Source: an uncultured Tenacibaculum sp.
GTDB lineage: Bacteria > Bacteroidota > Bacteroidia > Flavobacteriales > Flavobacteriaceae
Length of the DNA: 64,000 nt
Direction: 5' to 3'
Assembly: GCF_947504135.1 (NCBI RefSeq)
Contig: NZ_CANNGG010000002.1
Location: 532,363-596,362 of the forward strand
The translations under genes and the position numbers were made by a program. Below, piece by piece: positions 62,386 through 64,000 of the stretch; position 1 is the stretch's first letter, and every line of letters starts with the position of its first letter. Under the pieces are notes generated by a model that was not told where the DNA came from, ran no database searches, and saw only the letters and a list, made by a program, of their open reading frames with translations.

Positions 62386-64000
62386 TGGGAATGAAAACTA
62401 CTCATTTTAAAAAATTAATTCTTGCCTTATTGTTGTTTAGTGCGAATTATGTTTTTTCGCAAACAACAGTATCTATGCAGAGTCCCTGTAGCCTTTCTGG
62501 GTGTGGAGCTCAGGATGTTGAAATAGGGAGTGTTTATATAGGAGACCTAAATGGAAATCCAATAAGCACGTGTACAGTAGGGCAACAGCTCTCTAATGTT
62601 TATCTATACGTAGATATATCAAAAGCAGCAAGTAAAAAAGATCTGTATATGCAATTCTATTTGATGAATGGTGCAGATAAAATTGATAAAGACGGAAATG
62701 TTTATGTAGGTACTAATAAGATTAGTATTGGAATCTTAGGAACAATTATCCCTGGTACCTATCAAATGTTTGAGTTAATGAACTATACTTGTGGTGATGA
62801 ATTAACTTTAACCGACGTATATCTTTCTTGGCAAACCCCAGGTAGTACTTCAGGACCAGGATGTGCTACACAAACTTCAAAGTGTTCAGGAGAAAATTTA
62901 CCACCAATTGATGTACAAACACCAATAGCACCAGACTTTACATTTGTTTATGATTGTGGCGCTAATGGTAGCGGTTTTCAAGGAGTAACTTTTACAAATG
63001 CTTCTACAGGAGGAGATGGAGTTTTAACCTATCAATGGAGTTTTGGAGCAGATTCGTCTCCATCAGAGGAAACATCAGAAGGCCCTCATCATGTTGATTA
63101 TAGCAGTTCAGGTATAAAGTCAGTAATATTAACAGTTACAGATGAAGATGGAGACACAAATTCAATAACAAAAGACATTACTATTGATAGTACCCCCACA
63201 GCAGCCATTATAGGAACAAATGTATCTTGTAATGGAGAAAACGATGGAGCTGCTGATTTAACAGTAACAGGAGGTAAAGCACCTTATACGTACTCATGGA
63301 ATACAGGAGCATCGACTGAAGATTTGAATAGTTTAACTATAGGAAATTATAGTGTTACGGTAACAGATGCTAATGGATGTATAGCATTGGCCAACGTAAC
63401 TATAACAGAACCTTTAGTGTTATCGCTTTCTCTTTTAGGAAGTGATTTAAGTTGTGGAGGAAGTGATGGAGCAATTGACTTAACTGTGTCAGGAGGAACA
63501 GCTCCTTATACGTATTCGTGGAATACAGGAGATACTACGGAAGACCTTAGCGGTTTAATAGCAGGAACTTATACTGTTACAGTAACCGACGCAAATGGTT
63601 GTCAAAATGTAGGTTCTAAAACTTTAGTTTCTAACGATAACCAAGATCCTATTATTAGCGTTCCGGAAACTTTAGGGTTAGAAGGTTGTGATGAAAATGA
63701 TATAACAAGTTTAAATGCTAGATATCCTTTTAATTTAACACCATCTTCTGATATTAAAGACAGTTTTACTACAACTGATTATACTGTTTCAGATGATGGA
63801 ACAATAGCTAATATTAGTTACATAGATGAAATTACTTCAGATGATGGATGTATAACCACTGTAACAAGAACTTTTACAGTTACCGACACATGTGGAAAAA
63901 CAGGAACAGATACAATGGTAATTACCATAGTAGATACCACAGATCCGGTATGGGTAAATGAGCCAACGGATATGATAAGTGTAGAGTGTGATCCATCGAC
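62386..64000 (+). CDS. large secreted adhesin with PKD and SprB-type repeats (3' end outside the window)
   Basis: The reading frame is open from the ATG at 62386 to the end of the window (538 codons). A signal peptide (LILALLLFSANYVFSQ) leads to a Cys-containing beta-rich region, then a PKD domain (residues about 185-265, FTNASTGGDGVLTYQWSFGA). Two SprB-like repeats follow, each with the core GG-x-APYTYSWNTG and TVTDANGC, then more Ig-like Cys-containing repeats. It resembles T9SS-exported gliding and adhesion proteins of flavobacteria. A second ATG (62392) is also possible. The C-terminal T9SS sorting signal, if any, is not visible. Confidence 0.85.

Overview
The window is AT-rich DNA from a member of the Bacteroidota, most likely a marine Flavobacteriaceae of the Tenacibaculum/Polaribacter type. 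The evidence is Bacteroidetes-type promoters (TTG, about 19 bp, TAnnTTTG) before several genes, TonB-dependent receptors with FecR and an ECF sigma factor, a large PKD/SprB-repeat surface protein, and gene families such as DUF3987, DUF6266 and GlmU-like. The exact genus is inference. No rRNA, tRNA or CRISPR array was found.

Left chromosomal part (1-6157): tRNA thiolation gene mnmA, a secreted MORN/YwqK-like protein, a nitronate monooxygenase-like flavoprotein, the histidine-degradation pair hutI-hutG, and a DUF3995 membrane gene broken by two indels.

Integrated element (6158-28547, about 22.4 kb): it is bounded by a 16-bp direct repeat (attL 6158-6173, attR 28532-28547), with probable integrase arm sites just inside both ends. 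It encodes a tyrosine recombinase, HTH proteins, and a VirE-N/DUF3987 replication-type protein with two clusters of 9-bp iterons. No conjugation genes are visible, so it looks mobilisable or satellite-like. Its main cargo is an 11.7-kb block of nine same-strand genes. In order these are an XRE regulator behind a perfect 12+12 inverted repeat, a type III-like DNA methyltransferase, a type III Res-like helicase-nuclease, a RhuM protein, a 72-aa protein, a DndD-like SMC ATPase, a HerA/FtsK-like ATPase, a Cas4-like/DnaQ-like (DUF2779) nuclease and a YD-repeat-like protein. No DndA/B/C genes accompany the DndD/HerA pair. I read this as a composite anti-phage system in which methylation marks self and several motors and nucleases act on non-self DNA. 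It is followed by a mobile SOS set (umuD, umuC, SRAP) lying between two structured non-coding regions, then a second HTH gene, a DUF6943-like gene and a DUF6266 gene beside attR.

Right chromosomal part (28548-64000): a broken secreted-protein gene, a lipoprotein, guaD, fumC, a 58-aa membrane protein, an outer-membrane receptor, yidC, pyrG, rpmH, carB, a broken cyclase-family gene, a hotdog thioesterase, a one-TM protein and a GlmU-like nucleotidyltransferase. Then come an ECF sigma/FecR/TonB-receptor signalling set, an M14 peptidase, coaD-ddl, a PASTA protein, a RluD-type pseudouridine synthase, an FdhF/YdeP oxidoreductase, two paralogous membrane proteins, a YdjM-like protein, an unknown gene, a GreA/GreB-like factor and mnmE. 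The window ends inside a large surface adhesin gene.

Both wobble-U34 tRNA modification genes (mnmA, mnmE) lie here but about 59 kb apart. Three host genes are visibly broken, two of them flanking the element. Some of those breaks are in homopolymers and could be sequencing errors.
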